Positions 8,268-18,622 are shown, numbered from the stretch's first letter. The stretch is 55,712 nt of DNA from Subsaximicrobium wynnwilliamsii (GCF_007997225.1 NZ_VORM01000028.1:1-55712); one strand, 5' to 3'. Numbers and translations are program-made. Notes: generated by a model from the sequence alone, not told the origin.

Positions 8268-10400
8268 TCAAACAGGGATTTTTTTAGCATTTTCCATCCG
8301 ATTCCAGTTGCGATGTTTAGCGATGGCCTTTTTGAAATCCTGAGGCTTTGCATCGATAAAAATGGCTTCGTCCTCCTCGAAATCCAGCACATAAGTTTCT
8401 TCCAATAACTGTTTGGCTTCATGATCAACCGCAATGGCCTTACAATGTTTAAAGGCTTCATTGATGAACTTGATGAACTTTTTCTCTTTCATTAAAGCAT
8501 CAATGGAGGCCTTCCCACCCGGAATATAAATAGCATCGTACAACACACTTTCAGTCGTGGCGATTGAGGCATCAACCTTGTGCTCCATCCCTTCGTCGCA
8601 TTTGATTTGACCACCATGAGGCGCGATGATTTTTATCACGGCTGCTTCATTTTTCAGAACAGCGGTCATTTTCTTGAAATCGCTCATTGAGAATCCATCG
8701 CCCACCAAAACTGCGATTTGACGTGTGGCAATACTATCAAATTTGGTATTTGCCTGGCTCAAGGTTGGAGCATCATCCAAATAGTGAATCTTTTTTGATG
8801 GCTGAAATTTAGCCACATCAGCATCTGCTCCAATGGCTTGATTGAGCGGCTCCTCGATGGATTTCGGAATAGCAATGCCCAAGCCTTTGGCAACTTTTTT
8901 CGCAAGATCTTTATTGATCTTATCGATGATGTACAACATGCGCTCTTGAATGTGTTGGTGTGTGCATTTTCCCAATTCAAAGATGTAGGCTTCTTTCAGG
9001 TGTTCCTGTTCCCATTTGGCAAGACTTTGATAAAAGAGTGCCGGTTGCGAAAAATGGTCACTAAAACTGGCGCTTCTTCCCCTAATTTTTTTAGCGTCGA
9101 TGCGCTCTTCATAACTGTGGAAGGCACCTTCTTCCATTTTGGCAAGATGCGGGCAGCCACCACCCAAACTGTTCGGGAAATAGGCGGTCTGACCTTTAGG
9201 TATCTCCATTTGCATTTGAGCATCACGTTGATTGTTATGCACATCAACAACAGGTCGATTTATGGGAATTTGATGAAAATTAGGGCTTCCCAATCGCGAC
9301 AATTGCGTATCCCGATATGAAAACAATCGGCCTTGAAGCAATGGATCGTTGGTAAAATCGATCCCTGGTACAATGTGTCCAGGTAAAAAGGCCACCTGCT
9401 CAGTTTCCGCAAAAAAGTTCTCAGGATTGCGATTTAAAGTCATTTTGCCTATAAGTTGTACAGGAACCATTTCCTCAGGAATGAGCTTGGTGGGATCCAG
9501 CAAATCGAAATCAAATTTATGTTCGTCTTCCTGTGGCACAATTTGAATGCCCAATTCCCATTCAGGAAACTGCCCACTTTCTATGGCATCCCAAAGGTCG
9601 CGACGGTGAAAATCACTATCGGCACCACTTATCTTGACGGCTTCATCCCAAGTCACGGAATGCACACCCAACTTTGGTTTCCAATGAAATTTCACAAAAT
9701 GGGATTCGCCTTTGTCATTTATGAGTCTGAAGGTATGGATTCCAAAACCCTCCATCATTCTCAAACTACGCGGGATTGCCCGATCACTCATCAACCATAT
9801 TTGATTGTGCATTGTTTCTGTGGTACGTGAAACAAAATCGTAAAAGGTGTCATGCGCAGAAGCTGCTTGCGGGATTTCCTTATTCGGTTCAGGCTTGACC
9901 GCATGTATTAAATCTGGAAATTTGATGGCATCTTGAATGAAAAATATTGGCATATTATTGCCCACCAAATCCCAAGTACCTTCTTCAGTGTAAAATTTTA
10001 CAGCAAAACCTCGAACGTCCCTTGCAAGATCGGTAGAGCCTTTAGAACCTGCCACGGTTGAGAACCGGGCAAACACTGGTGTTTTTCTTGTGGTATCTGT
10101 AAAAATACCTGCCTTGCTGTATTGCTCAATACTATCATAAAGCTCAAAATAACCGTGTGCACCGCTACCCCTTGCGTGCACGATACGCTCTGGAATGCGC
10201 TCATGATCAAAACTGCTAATCTTTTCCCTCAGTAAAAAGTCCTCTAAGAGCGTGGAACCTCGTTCGCCAGACTTGAGAGAATTATTGGTGTCGTTGACTT
10301 TCAAGCCCTGATTGGTGGTAAGGGTCTTGTTCTCATAATCTTTTTCAAACTTTTTGAGGTCCGCAGTTTTCTTGTTCTTGTCGTTAGATGTTTTACTCAT
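8268..10400 (-). CDS. katE: Large-subunit catalase with C-terminal DJ-1/PfpI-like domain (HPII type)
   Basis: A 710-residue clade 2 monofunctional haem catalase converting H2O2 to water and O2. Seen: the distal His region [19 protein letters not shown], the core [19 protein letters not shown], the distal Asn region [12 protein letters not shown], and the proximal haem-Tyr motif [14 protein letters not shown]. From about residue 560 there is a flavodoxin-like DJ-1/PfpI domain ([27 protein letters not shown]) that lacks an obvious nucleophile elbow, as usual in HPII. Length is normal for the large-subunit class. It is monocistronic, upstream of the GntA-like operon and in a neighbourhood of stress genes. 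Confidence 0.97.
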   Translation of the reverse strand: MSKTSNDKNKKTADLKKFEKDYENKTLTTNQGLKVNDTNNSLKSGERGSTLLEDFLLREKISSFDHERIPERIVHARGSGAHGYFELYDSIEQYSKAGIFTDTTRKTPVFARFSTVAGSKGSTDLARDVRGFAVKFYTEEGTWDLVGNNMPIFFIQDAIKFPDLIHAVKPEPNKEIPQAASAHDTFYDFVSRTTETMHNQIWLMSDRAIPRSLRMMEGFGIHTFRLINDKGESHFVKFHWKPKLGVHSVTWDEAVKISGADSDFHRRDLWDAIESGQFPEWELGIQIVPQEDEHKFDFDLLDPTKLIPEEMVPVQLIGKMTLNRNPENFFAETEQVAFLPGHIVPGIDFTNDPLLQGRLFSYRDTQLSRLGSPNFHQIPINRPVVDVHNNQRDAQMQMEIPKGQTAYFPNSLGGGCPHLAKMEEGAFHSYEERIDAKKIRGRSASFSDHFSQPALFYQSLAKWEQEHLKEAYIFELGKCTHQHIQERMLYIIDKINKDLAKKVAKGLGIAIPKSIEEPLNQAIGADADVAKFQPSKKIHYLDDAPTLSQANTKFDSIATRQIAVLVGDGFSMSDFKKMTAVLKNEAAVIKIIAPHGGQIKCDEGMEHKVDASIATTESVLYDAIYIPGGKASIDALMKEKKFIKFINEAFKHCKAIAVDHEAKQLLEETYVLDFEEDEAIFIDAKPQDFKKAIAKHRNWNRMENAKKIPV

Positions 10401-11004
10401 GATTGCTGTGTATTTTGTTAGTAACGGTTAAACCGCTAGGCTTTTGAATTAAGCGAAGATTGTATAGCCCAAGGTTACAAGGTCAAAATTGAGCATTTTT
10501 TGAAATCCACATTTGTTCTATTGAATCAAATAGTTGTTTTAAAAAAATAACAGAGAACCATCATGATTGTGAAAATAAAGCAATGTGATTACGCTATTTC
10601 AAAAACCACTGAAATTTCAATAAACACACTAAGGCAACTCTAGAATTTTCACATCATCAACTTCGATATGCTGTAAAATTCAAAATATTTGAAGGAGGAC
10701 TCAGCGCCATTGATAATAGTGGCAATTGTAGCTACAGCGATATTAAACATTGGGTTTTCGCAATCTCATGAAAGGATTGGCAAGTGGTGTAGGTCACATC
10801 AATTTATTAGACTTGTATAGACAAGCTTTGGTCTTTATACGCATTTCATAGATAAAAACACTCCCTCAAAAACCAAAAATCGCTTTGACGCAATCGACAC
10901 AAAAGCTATTGTTATCGAAATGCGTCAATTCTCCATTCAAAAACGCCATGGGCGCTTGATTAAAAAAGCTAGTTTTACCCTAACATATATAATATCACAT
11001 ATTT
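10401..11004. other. Gene-free divergent intergenic region
   Basis: About 600 bp between the catalase start (minus) and a small membrane ORF (plus). No intact frame or clear repeat is visible. It probably carries both promoters. Confidence 0.5.
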
Positions 11005-11205
11005 ATGGCATCAAATTTAGCAAATCCCAGTAGGATGAAAATCAAGGCCAATACCGTTTTTATATACATAGGCCTGTTCATTACAAGTTATATCATTTTA
11101 TTCTTTGATTTTTTTATTGGCTTCTTAATACAGCTCGTACTCCTCATATTTGGAATTGTATTAGCGCTTAATATTTTGATCAACCATTTGAAATCCAACA
11201 TCTAA
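11005..11205 (+). CDS. Small two-helix membrane protein
   Basis: A 66-residue hydrophobic protein; the alternative start MKIKANTVFI at 11035 leaves two adjoining membrane helices and a short basic tail. It ends 11 bp before the AraC regulator gene on the same strand, so the two may form an operon. There is no family I can name. Composition and position make it a plausible real gene rather than chance. Confidence 0.5.
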   Translation: MASNLANPSRMKIKANTVFIYIGLFITSYIILFFDFFIGFLIQLVLLIFGIVLALNILINHLKSNI

Positions 11206-11216
11206 AACCCTCAACC

Positions 11217-12161
11217 ATGGAACATCCTCTTTCACATTCTAATTTGTCACAGATGAGCCCTTTTGATTATTCTGTAAGATCTAAAGTACAGTCCTATAAC
11301 ATCTCGCACAATATTGTATTGATGGAACTATGCTTTGACGCCGAGGAACAATGCGAACTTAAATTGAATGAACAAGGACAGGAATGCATGTATTTTGTCT
11401 ACAACCTTGAAAGCAGTTTGTTGATTTCGTTTGAAAATGGCGAGAAGTCCAGCCTAAAGCCGTTTCAAAGCGCAGTACTTTATGATAAAAACACAAGAAC
11501 TGCCAGGCTTCAGTTTCAGTCTGGAGATGCTCATAATCTGTGCCTTCTGAAAATGATCAAATCGAAACATCCTGAAAAAAATGGACTTTATCATCAATTG
11601 GAACAATCGTTTAAGGGACTGAATAAGCAGCAGCGCTTTGTGTATATTGGCGCTGCCAATTTACAGATTTGCGACTACATTAGGAAACTCCTAAAATTGG
11701 ACAAAGAATCATTGAGCAATAATTTAATGGCGGCCAGCTACATTTATATGGTCATGAGTTTAAAACTTGGTGATTATATGGAGGCTTTGAAAAAGCCAAA
11801 AGTGGTAAGCATGCTGTCTTTGAAAGAGCTTCAGCACATCCAAAAATTAAGCGACCAAATCATTGAAGCCCCAGAAAACCAATATACCATAGAAGACTTA
11901 TGCATGAGCTCTGGCCTCACGGTAGCCAAATTGCAGCAGGGCTTCAAAGACATGCACAATCGTACCGTTGCCAATTTCATCACTTATATTCGTTTGGTTA
12001 AGGCTGAAGAATTGATCAAGACCACCGATCTCAATATCTCAGAAATCGTGTATAGCATTGGATGGACCAGCCGAAGCTATTTTTGTAAGATTTTCAAAAG
12101 GCATTTTAAATGCACCCCAAAATCTTACAAACAAAAAATCAAGGTGGCTGTTACTGCTTAA
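11217..12161 (+). CDS. AraC family transcriptional regulator (copy A)
   Basis: A 314-residue regulator. The N-terminal about 200 residues are a weakly conserved sensor part. The C-terminal about 100 residues form the two AraC helix-turn-helix units: first YTIEDLCMSSGLTVAKLQQG, second NISEIVYSIGWTSRSYFCKI followed by FKRHFKCTPKSYKQ. It resembles the regulator at 20212-21231, especially in the LQ-GFK-HNRTV and DLN-S-V-GW-S-SYF parts, so the two look like paralogues. It lies between the catalase and the ferritin-like gene and may control stress genes nearby; targets are not shown by sequence. Confidence 0.92.
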   Translation: MEHPLSHSNLSQMSPFDYSVRSKVQSYNISHNIVLMELCFDAEEQCELKLNEQGQECMYFVYNLESSLLISFENGEKSSLKPFQSAVLYDKNTRTARLQFQSGDAHNLCLLKMIKSKHPEKNGLYHQLEQSFKGLNKQQRFVYIGAANLQICDYIRKLLKLDKESLSNNLMAASYIYMVMSLKLGDYMEALKKPKVVSMLSLKELQHIQKLSDQIIEAPENQYTIEDLCMSSGLTVAKLQQGFKDMHNRTVANFITYIRLVKAEELIKTTDLNISEIVYSIGWTSRSYFCKIFKRHFKCTPKSYKQKIKVAVTA

Positions 12162-12354
12162 TTTTTAGATTACTAAAGGCAACATTTTAGATTCTAGCCT
12201 TCAACACTTTAAACCTCTATGCCGTTTTGCAATAGTATTGATATCACTAGATTATGCTGCGCTTTTAGTTTAAGGACTTTGTTAGAATCAGTGTTCAAAC
12301 TCGATTTATGTAAAAGGTAACTTTTGATGAGCAAATACTTTAAACCTTATTTTT

Positions 12355-12600
12355 CTACCAAAGATTGGGTGGTTTGATTTTTTTCAACCGCCGTATTATG
12401 GACTGTCAAAGCAGCTGCACACTTCCTTGACAAAAAAGACTGCCACACTCCTACCGATACCACTACCACCAATTGTAATGAGTGCGATTTTAGGTTTCAG
12501 TATCTCTAAGCCTTTATAACTGCAGGTAATGACTTTAGGTTTGGCGGTAGCTTTGATTCTTGCCCTGTTTTGATCTTGTTCTTGAAATCATCCTGGCTAT
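12355..12600 (-). pseudogene. Decayed SDR oxidoreductase (YhdF/YhdG-like), N-terminal remnant
   Basis: Read on the minus strand from about 12593, fragments in shifting frames give KNKIKTGQESK, then SYKGLEILKPKIALITIGGS followed by GIGRS, then KE with AAALTVHNTAVEKNQ. This is the N-terminus of an extended SDR of the glucose/ribitol-dehydrogenase-like type: a P/Q-rich leader, Y-K-G, then the Rossmann motif TGGxSGIG, here with an extra residue disrupting TGG. At least two frameshifts are needed and the rest of the gene is gone. No intact frame remains. Such SDRs are common beside stress genes. Confidence 0.7.
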
Positions 12601-12880
12601 TTCCTCAGATGTCAATTAATTATGTATCGAATGCGATAGAAGAGTACTTAGCAAAAAATCGATCGCAAATGGCAAAGTACAATCCTAAAAACTGTTGCTC
12701 CTCATATCTAGGAACTCATCGGCAGGTCTTCAAAAAAGCCAAAACAGAATGCAGAGGCGAAACTATAAAGCTCCTGGAAATCTCCTTTTTTTTGCAATCG
12801 ATTTTAGTCGTTTTGCACACCTTTCAAATTTAGTAAACAGTTAAATTTATAATCAATTTAAAACCATTAAATAAATAGAT

Positions 12881-13366
12881 ATGAAAACCTTAGAAGATTT
12901 ATTTGAGCACCAATTAAAGGATTTGTATAGTGCAGAGACACAACTAATCGAAGCCATTCCTAAAATGGTCAAACATGCAAAAGATTCAAAATTGAAAAAA
13001 GCTTTTGAAGACCATCTTGAGGAAACAAAGCAGCAAAAAACGCGACTTGAAGAGGTATGCAAAGCATTGGACATCGATCCTAAAGGCGAAACCTGTAAAG
13101 CCATGGAAGGCTTGGTCAAGGAAGCCGAGGGGTTCATCAAGGAAAAGAAAGATGACGATGTTACCAATGCGGGTTTGATTGCCGAGGCTCAACGTATTGA
13201 GCACTATGAAATTTCAGGTTATGGCACCGCCATTAGATACGCCAAAGAATTGGGACACAAGGAAATTGCCAAAAAACTGAAGAAAACTTTGGATGAAGAA
13301 TATGGAGCAGACGACAAGCTAAATAAAATGGCTGAACAACGCTTAAACCGTGAGGCCATAGATTGA
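12881..13366 (+). CDS. YciE/YciF family ferritin-like protein (DUF892)
   Basis: A 161-residue all-helical protein with the DUF892 pattern: MKTLEDLFEHQLKDLYSAE at the N-terminus, ETKQQKTRLEEV in the middle, DAGLIAEAQRIEHYE-like DVTNAGLIAEAQRIEHYEIS, and EEYGADDKLNKMA near the end. The Glu and His residues in these helices (E7-like, E-Q-x-x-E, E-A-Q-R-I-E-H-Y-E) match the di-iron ferritin-like site. Family members are induced by osmotic and general stress. It is monocistronic with a terminator 25 bp downstream. Confidence 0.93.
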   Translation: MKTLEDLFEHQLKDLYSAETQLIEAIPKMVKHAKDSKLKKAFEDHLEETKQQKTRLEEVCKALDIDPKGETCKAMEGLVKEAEGFIKEKKDDDVTNAGLIAEAQRIEHYEISGYGTAIRYAKELGHKEIAKKLKKTLDEEYGADDKLNKMAEQRLNREAID

Positions 13367-13390
13367 TTCTAGATAGTAAATGAAATGAAT

Positions 13391-13417
13391 AAAACCCGAC
13401 CTGTTCGGGTTTTTTTG
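13391..13417 (+). terminator. Intrinsic terminator of the ferritin-like gene
   Basis: Stem AACCCGA / TCGGGTT with loop CCTGT followed by a run of seven T. It lies just downstream of the DUF892 stop and ends its transcript. Confidence 0.88.
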
Positions 13418-13578
13418 TATCTAATTGTGAGCGTTGGTCAAAACTGTTGAAACCCGTTGCTAAATTGAAGATCCCTAATAAATCTCAGGCATTCAAACAC
13501 ATAAGAACTCCTCTGTTTTTTTTTGGATGTGGCTCAGCCCAATGCATGAACTATACAAATAATCAATCTACCAAAAAC

Positions 13579-13863
13579 TCAATAGTTGTTGTTTTTATCA
13601 TTCTCTAAATGCCAGTTGCCAATGTCCTCATTTATTTGGTCACGACTGCGGTTGGTACTTTTGGCAACACGATTGGTCATACTGTCAAATTCTCCTTTCT
13701 CATAGTCCACATCTTCATCGGTCACATTGGGATGACGTCGGCGATAATTACTTTCAATTTCATTCCAACGACTTTCCAAATCGCGATTGGCCTCTTGGTT
13801 CTGCTTTTGATTGTTTTTCTTGTGGTCTTTACGATCTTTATGCTTCTGATTTTGATTATCCAT
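13579..13863 (-). CDS. CsbD-like hydrophilic stress protein
   Basis: A 94-residue, highly charged protein. After a Lys/Gln/Asn-rich leader (about 1-28), residues 30-85 follow the CsbD-like pattern: W-x-x-I-E-x-x-Y, VTDEDVDYEKG, D-x-M-x-x-x-V-A, ending D-I-G-N-W. CsbD-type proteins are small general-stress proteins of unknown biochemistry. The gene converges with the ferritin-like gene. The opposite-strand frame of similar length is hydrophobic by mirror effect and is rejected. Confidence 0.75.
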   Translation of the reverse strand: MDNQNQKHKDRKDHKKNNQKQNQEANRDLESRWNEIESNYRRRHPNVTDEDVDYEKGEFDSMTNRVAKSTNRSRDQINEDIGNWHLENDKNNNY

Positions 13864-13978
13864 GATTTATTGATTTATTGATTCGTGATTCCCTAAAAGT
13901 AATCTAATAAAAAACAGAATTTTTGTTCTAAAGCATTGAAATATAGCTCAAAGAAGTGATTTTGTGATGCATCTACAA

Positions 13979-14539
13979 TTACCGTTGCACATCTTTGAGC
14001 AGCCAATCTTCAATCTCGTCATTACCGCTGTTATGGAGCACTACAATATTGCCGGTTGTTTCAAATATAACCGCTTTCACTTGAGACAATGCGGTAACAT
14101 TTGACTCGCGTAATTTCGATCTCAAATCACCTTCCGTAACCCTTACCGCTTTCATATTTTCCGTTAATATGTTCCTGCCATCCATCAACAGGGTGGGTTG
14201 GTTATCGATGAGTTTTCTGAACCATTTGTACCGCCGCATAATGGCAGCCAAAAGTTGAAAGGCGTAAATTGAAGCCAGACCAGTTGCCCCCTCCAAAAAA
14301 CTAACCGAATCTGATAATATAACGGTGGCGGTCATGGATCCCACAGCAACCGTCATTGCAAAGTCAAAACTGGATATTTTTGAAAAGCTGCGCTTCCCAA
14401 ATAGTCGTGTGTATAGTATAATAACACTATAAATTCCCAAGGTTGATACCGCAATGAGAATTAGGGTTTTTGATGTTGTTGCGAACAACTTATCCAATAG
14501 ATTTGAGGTGTCGCTGCTAAAAAAAATGGAATGAATCAT
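13979..14539 (-). CDS. DUF421 membrane protein, YetF-like (copy A)
   Basis: A 186-residue protein. Membrane helices lie at about 25-45, 60-80 and 85-103; the motif RLFGKRSFSKISSFDFAMTV is the DUF421 hallmark, followed by a soluble domain with DGRNILTENMKAVRVTEGDL and VKAVIFETTGNIVVL. The family occurs in spore formers and soil bacteria; function is not well defined. A paralogue lies on the plus strand at 18623-19189, so the two flank the Ku/LigD pair. Confidence 0.92.
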   Translation of the reverse strand: MIHSIFFSSDTSNLLDKLFATTSKTLILIAVSTLGIYSVIILYTRLFGKRSFSKISSFDFAMTVAVGSMTATVILSDSVSFLEGATGLASIYAFQLLAAIMRRYKWFRKLIDNQPTLLMDGRNILTENMKAVRVTEGDLRSKLRESNVTALSQVKAVIFETTGNIVVLHNSGNDEIEDWLLKDVQR

Positions 14540-14856
14540 CTTTAGGTGGTTTTTATATTCAATTTGAAGTTTGTTATCTGTAAATGCTGTGAAATTTTAT
14601 CGGTTACAATTAGCGTTAAAACTATGTAATTTAGTGCATCTCGCTTCAGCTTCTAAAAATTTTACCACGAATTTTTCGAGTTCAATCGACTTTCAGTCTG
14701 CTTCAAGAAAACTATGGCGTGTTAGTCCTTATTTGGTTTAGTACATTACATGGCCTTACAATTAAGGCTTTCCCAGAATTTTTCGGGATTGATTCTAAAA
14801 GCGCAGCGCCTGCCTGCCGATAACCATAATCTCGATTCTTAACAGTCAACAAGCAT
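14540..14856. other. Gene-free stretch upstream of DUF421 and downstream of ligD
   Basis: About 320 bp, AT-rich, with no intact frame. A short GCCTGCCTGCCG piece near 14812 is a half-copy of the palindrome seen complete at 55033-55052. Confidence 0.5.
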
Positions 14857-17289
14857 TCAAAAACCAGTATTTAAAGCATCAATCGCCTCGCCCATTGCAA
14901 TGCCTTCTTCTAGAATTCCTAGAAAGACGTCCTTGTTTTTAAGCATTCGTTTCGGCACGCTGTCTATTGTAAATTGTTCAACCTTTAAACCCGTTTTGAC
15001 TTCCTCCCAATTTAACGGCGTTGAGACGGTTGCCAATGGTTTCGCTCTCAAACTATAAGCCGCAATAATGGTTTGCCCCTTGCGATTTTGCAAATAATCA
15101 AGATAGATCTTAGATCCCCGTTTTTTAAGCGACCGTTCCATGGTGGTCAATGTTGGCAATCTTTGTTGGATACAGAGGCAAACCAATTTTATAAAATCCC
15201 GCGCCTGCTCGTAATTATAAAGTCCGCCCATGGGCACATAAATATGCAAGCCAGATGCCCCTGAGGTCTTGCAAAAACTTTTGATTTTTGCCGATTTGAG
15301 AATGTCATGCGCCACTAAAGCGGTTTCTATGACTTCTTCAAAACTGTTTTCTTCTGAAGGATCTAAATCAATTATGGCATAATCGGGCTTATCCAACTGA
15401 AAAATGGTGGAGTGCCACGGATGCATTTCGATACATCCCAAATTGTTTAAAAATAGTAAACTGGCTTTATCCTGACATAGCGCATAGTCAATTCCCTTTT
15501 CCCCAGATTTGGAAATGATGTGGGTTTTTTCAATCCACGACGGAAAATCACTGGCATCCTTTTGATAGAATGGCTCGTGACTGACACCATTGGGATGACG
15601 CAGCAAACTTTCAGGGCGGTTTTTTAAAAACGGAAGGATATAAGGTGCCATTTTAATGTAGTAATCCAAAAGGTCATATTTGGTTTTGGGCAGGGATGGC
15701 CAATACAACTTGTCCACATGGCTTATGTTTAGGGATCGGGCATCCACATCCAGCGTGAATTCAGAGCTTACTTTTTTTGAATCTGAAATTTGGTCCAATG
15801 CCGATTCAGTTTGAGCGTCCACGTCCAACATCTTATCTTCACGTAACCTTAAAAAGACAGGATGCCGCATGACATTTGCACTGGTCCATTCAGCAAATTT
15901 GACTTCGCAGAGCAATTTCGGACGCAACCAAACCGCCGTTCTTCCTTTTAGATGTTTGGCGATCTTGAATACGGGTTCATCCCGAACCAGCAATTCAAAT
16001 TTGTTATGCAGGTGTTTAAGTTGTTCCTCAGAAAAACCCGAGCCACAGGTGCCCACATAAACCAATCCATCTGTATTGATCATGCCTAAAATTAAGGCTC
16101 CAAAAGCTCTGCCTGCGCTTTTGGATAAAGTATAGCCACAGATTATGGCCTCTGTACTTTCAAATTTTTTAAATTTCAACCAGTTGGGAGAGCGATTATT
16201 GAGATCATATTCTGAATTTCCCTTTTTGGCAATAATACCTTCCATACCCATATCAACCGCTTTTTTATAAATGGCCGTTCCCATGGCTTCCACATGCTCA
16301 CAATAAAAGACGTGATTTGATTTTGGAAGCAGTTCCTTCAGCAGTTGTTTACGATCCAACAAAGGCAAAGTGATGGTGTCATGCCCGTTGAGATGCAGCA
16401 GATCGAATACGTAATAAACCAGGCTGCCTTCCGAAGTAAGCGGATCGTAATTTTGCAAAGCCGAAAATTGCGGAATGCCCGCTTTATTCAAAAGCACAAT
16501 TTCGCCGTCTAAAATGGCGTTGTGCTCAATAGTTGCCAAATCGGTCGCAATGCTTTTGAATTTTTGATTGAGGCTGATGCCATTACGGGTGTAAAGCGTA
16601 ATTTTTGAATGCTGTAAATTGGCGAGCGCCCGGTAGCCGTCGTACTTCAATTCGTAAATCCAATTTTTATCATTGAAAATGGTCTTTCCTGGAGACGCCA
16701 ACATGGGGTTGACCAAACTGTTAAGGCTCAAATTTGCAGCGTCTTGAGTTTTATTTTTTAAGTAGGTTTCATCAATGAAATTCTCTGCATCGTATTGGAG
16801 CGCTGTGGCAAATTCATCTTGGTGTTTTATGAGCAACCATTGGTTCTCTCTATTTTTTGACGATGAGCGCACTAAAGTAAAAATACCTCTTAGCTTTGAG
16901 CCGATTAAGGTAATTTTCAATTTACCAGCGGCATAAGCATTTGATAACCGTTCTTTCTCGTTATGATTTTTGTAGTGGCCTTCATCCCAAATATGCATCA
17001 CTCCTGCTCCATAGTTTCCTTTTGGGATCACGCCCTCAAAATGCAGATAGGCGACTGGATGATCTTCGGTATGGATGGCCAATCGTTTGTCATTTGGATT
17101 CATGGAAGGTCCTTTTGGGATGGCCCAACTTTTAAGCACGCCCTCCAACTCCAATCTCAAATCGTAGTGCAAATGGCTGGCGCGATGCCGTTGAATCACA
17201 AACCTGAACCCATTCTCTGTGCTTTCTTCGTCTCTGGGTTCTGGCGTGTCATCAAAATTTCGTTTTCTGCGGTAATCACTTAAGCTCAT
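14857..17289 (-). CDS. ligD: Multidomain ATP-dependent DNA ligase LigD
   Basis: An 810-residue end-joining enzyme with domains in the order phosphoesterase, ligase, polymerase. The N-terminal 3'-phosphoesterase has RHRASHLHYDLRLELEG and AYLHFEGVIPKGNYG. The ligase core has nucleotidyl-transfer Lys near residue 215 in IYELKYDGYRAL, plus ILDGEIVLL and EGIIAK. The primase-polymerase domain from about residue 520 has SGASGLHIYVPMGG and AIIDLDPSEEN with the metal-binding Asp pair. It trims, fills and seals broken ends. The start is 1 bp after the ku stop, indicating coupled translation. All key motifs are intact. Confidence 0.97.
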   Translation of the reverse strand: MSLSDYRRKRNFDDTPEPRDEESTENGFRFVIQRHRASHLHYDLRLELEGVLKSWAIPKGPSMNPNDKRLAIHTEDHPVAYLHFEGVIPKGNYGAGVMHIWDEGHYKNHNEKERLSNAYAAGKLKITLIGSKLRGIFTLVRSSSKNRENQWLLIKHQDEFATALQYDAENFIDETYLKNKTQDAANLSLNSLVNPMLASPGKTIFNDKNWIYELKYDGYRALANLQHSKITLYTRNGISLNQKFKSIATDLATIEHNAILDGEIVLLNKAGIPQFSALQNYDPLTSEGSLVYYVFDLLHLNGHDTITLPLLDRKQLLKELLPKSNHVFYCEHVEAMGTAIYKKAVDMGMEGIIAKKGNSEYDLNNRSPNWLKFKKFESTEAIICGYTLSKSAGRAFGALILGMINTDGLVYVGTCGSGFSEEQLKHLHNKFELLVRDEPVFKIAKHLKGRTAVWLRPKLLCEVKFAEWTSANVMRHPVFLRLREDKMLDVDAQTESALDQISDSKKVSSEFTLDVDARSLNISHVDKLYWPSLPKTKYDLLDYYIKMAPYILPFLKNRPESLLRHPNGVSHEPFYQKDASDFPSWIEKTHIISKSGEKGIDYALCQDKASLLFLNNLGCIEMHPWHSTIFQLDKPDYAIIDLDPSEENSFEEVIETALVAHDILKSAKIKSFCKTSGASGLHIYVPMGGLYNYEQARDFIKLVCLCIQQRLPTLTTMERSLKKRGSKIYLDYLQNRKGQTIIAAYSLRAKPLATVSTPLNWEEVKTGLKVEQFTIDSVPKRMLKNKDVFLGILEEGIAMGEAIDALNTGF

Positions 17290-17290
17290 T

Positions 17291-18064
17291 TTAAGAGGCT
17301 TTCTTTTTGTGCTGTTCGAGACTGGCTTTCAGTTTTGCCATTAAGTCTTTGGCAGCGGTAGGTTCTGCTTTTTCCTGTTTTACTTTTACTGTTTTACCCG
17401 TAGATTTGGATTCAATGATCTTCATGAGCTGTTTATTGTAAATGTCTTTATACTTTTTGAAATCAAATTTTTCAGTATAATTTTCGATAAGGCTTTCGGC
17501 CATTTTGATTTCCTTATCCGATGTTTTTGTCTTGGACAGTTTGATTTCCTTGGCGTCACGAATCTCTTCAGCAAAACGAATCACATGCAGAACAATAACA
17601 TTTTTATAAACCCCAATAAGTGCTAAATTTTCCTTTTGACGCATCACGAAAGTGGCGACTCCCAACTTGCCTGTTTTTTTTAGGGCATCCCTCAAAAGGT
17701 TATAGGCTTTGGTACCCTCTTTTTGAGCTTCGAGGTAATACGGCTTCTTGAATAACATATCTGCAACTTCCGTTTCTTCAACAAATTCTTCGATGTCGAT
17801 CGTTTTGCTTTTTTTATTATTCGCATTTTCAAAATCCTCTTTTTCGAGGATCACGTAAGATTCATCCTTTTTGAAACCTTTCACGATATCCTTCCACTCC
17901 ACTTCCTTTCCCGTGTCTTCGTTCACTCTTTTGTACCTAATCCTCGCATGGTCGTGTTTATCTAGCATGTCCAGATCCAAACGCCTGCTTTCCGTAGCCG
18001 AATACATTTTAATGGGAATTGAGATAAGGCCAAAACTGATACTACCGTTCCATACTGATTTCAT
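17291..18064 (-). CDS. ku: Ku protein, non-homologous end joining
   Basis: Start chosen at 18064 (MKSVWNGSISFGLIS), the universal bacterial Ku N-terminus; an ATG 81 bp upstream would add an unrelated leader. The product is 257 residues: the Ku core beta-barrel with YKRVNEDTGKEVEWKDIVKG and a Lys-rich C-terminal tail (about 235-257) typical of LigD-interacting and DNA-threading tails. It forms a homodimer ring on double-strand ends and recruits LigD, encoded immediately downstream on the same transcript. Confidence 0.96.
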   Translation of the reverse strand: MKSVWNGSISFGLISIPIKMYSATESRRLDLDMLDKHDHARIRYKRVNEDTGKEVEWKDIVKGFKKDESYVILEKEDFENANNKKSKTIDIEEFVEETEVADMLFKKPYYLEAQKEGTKAYNLLRDALKKTGKLGVATFVMRQKENLALIGVYKNVIVLHVIRFAEEIRDAKEIKLSKTKTSDKEIKMAESLIENYTEKFDFKKYKDIYNKQLMKIIESKSTGKTVKVKQEKAEPTAAKDLMAKLKASLEQHKKKAS

Positions 18065-18303
18065 AAGATATTGGTTTTTAAAATTTTTGTTTCTGAATGC
18101 GGAGCAACTGGTTTCATCCTTTTCAACTGAAGCCAGGCCAATCACGAGTAAAAATTAAGGAATATTTGCAGATTTTAGGATAACAATCGCCATTTTTCAT
18201 AACTGTTTCCAAAGAAGCTGAACGATCTAACCCAGCTTTATGAGGCTGATCTAAAAAGTGCTGATCTAAATCGCTACTTACCACAGAGAGGTCTATCGAT
18301 TGT

Positions 18304-18459
18304 TCAATTGTCGGTTGTGATAAGCGCGTGTATCATGCCCGGAAACCAGAGCAATAATGTCAAAACAATACTGAAAACAAGAGCCCGGCCCGAACCCTTA
18401 TTCAAATATACCGCGAGTGGCGGAAAAAGGATGCAAAGCACAACTGAATAAACGGGCAT
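18304..18459 (-). CDS. Pmp3/YqaE family small membrane protein (copy 2)
   Basis: A 51-residue peptide starting MPVYSVVLCILFPPLAVYLN, with the two-helix UPF0057 pattern: FPPLAV in the first helix, K-G-S-GRAL in the turn and LWFPGMIHALI in the second. It is a diverged copy of the peptide at 849-1001. It is on the same strand as ku, about 240 bp upstream, and divergent from a DUF421 gene. It is short enough to be missed by callers. Confidence 0.88.
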   Translation of the reverse strand: MPVYSVVLCILFPPLAVYLNKGSGRALVFSIVLTLLLWFPGMIHALITTDN

Positions 18460-18622
18460 TATTTCAACTTTTTTATGAGACTAGATTCAAATACAAACTT
18501 ATCAAATGCTCGCCTAAGTTTGTAGCGCTTTTGCATGAGAAACTGATTCAAAAAAAATAATCGGGAGCGGTGCTGAAACTGGTCTTACTCTAAAAGACAG
18601 TGTTGAAAAAGCTAGTAATTCA

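Noticed and set aside
8084-8461. 125-codon minus-strand frame
   Set aside because: It overlaps the end of the catalase gene in another frame and shows no family.
12570-12833. 87-codon plus-strand frame
   Set aside because: It overlaps the SDR remnant and has no signature.
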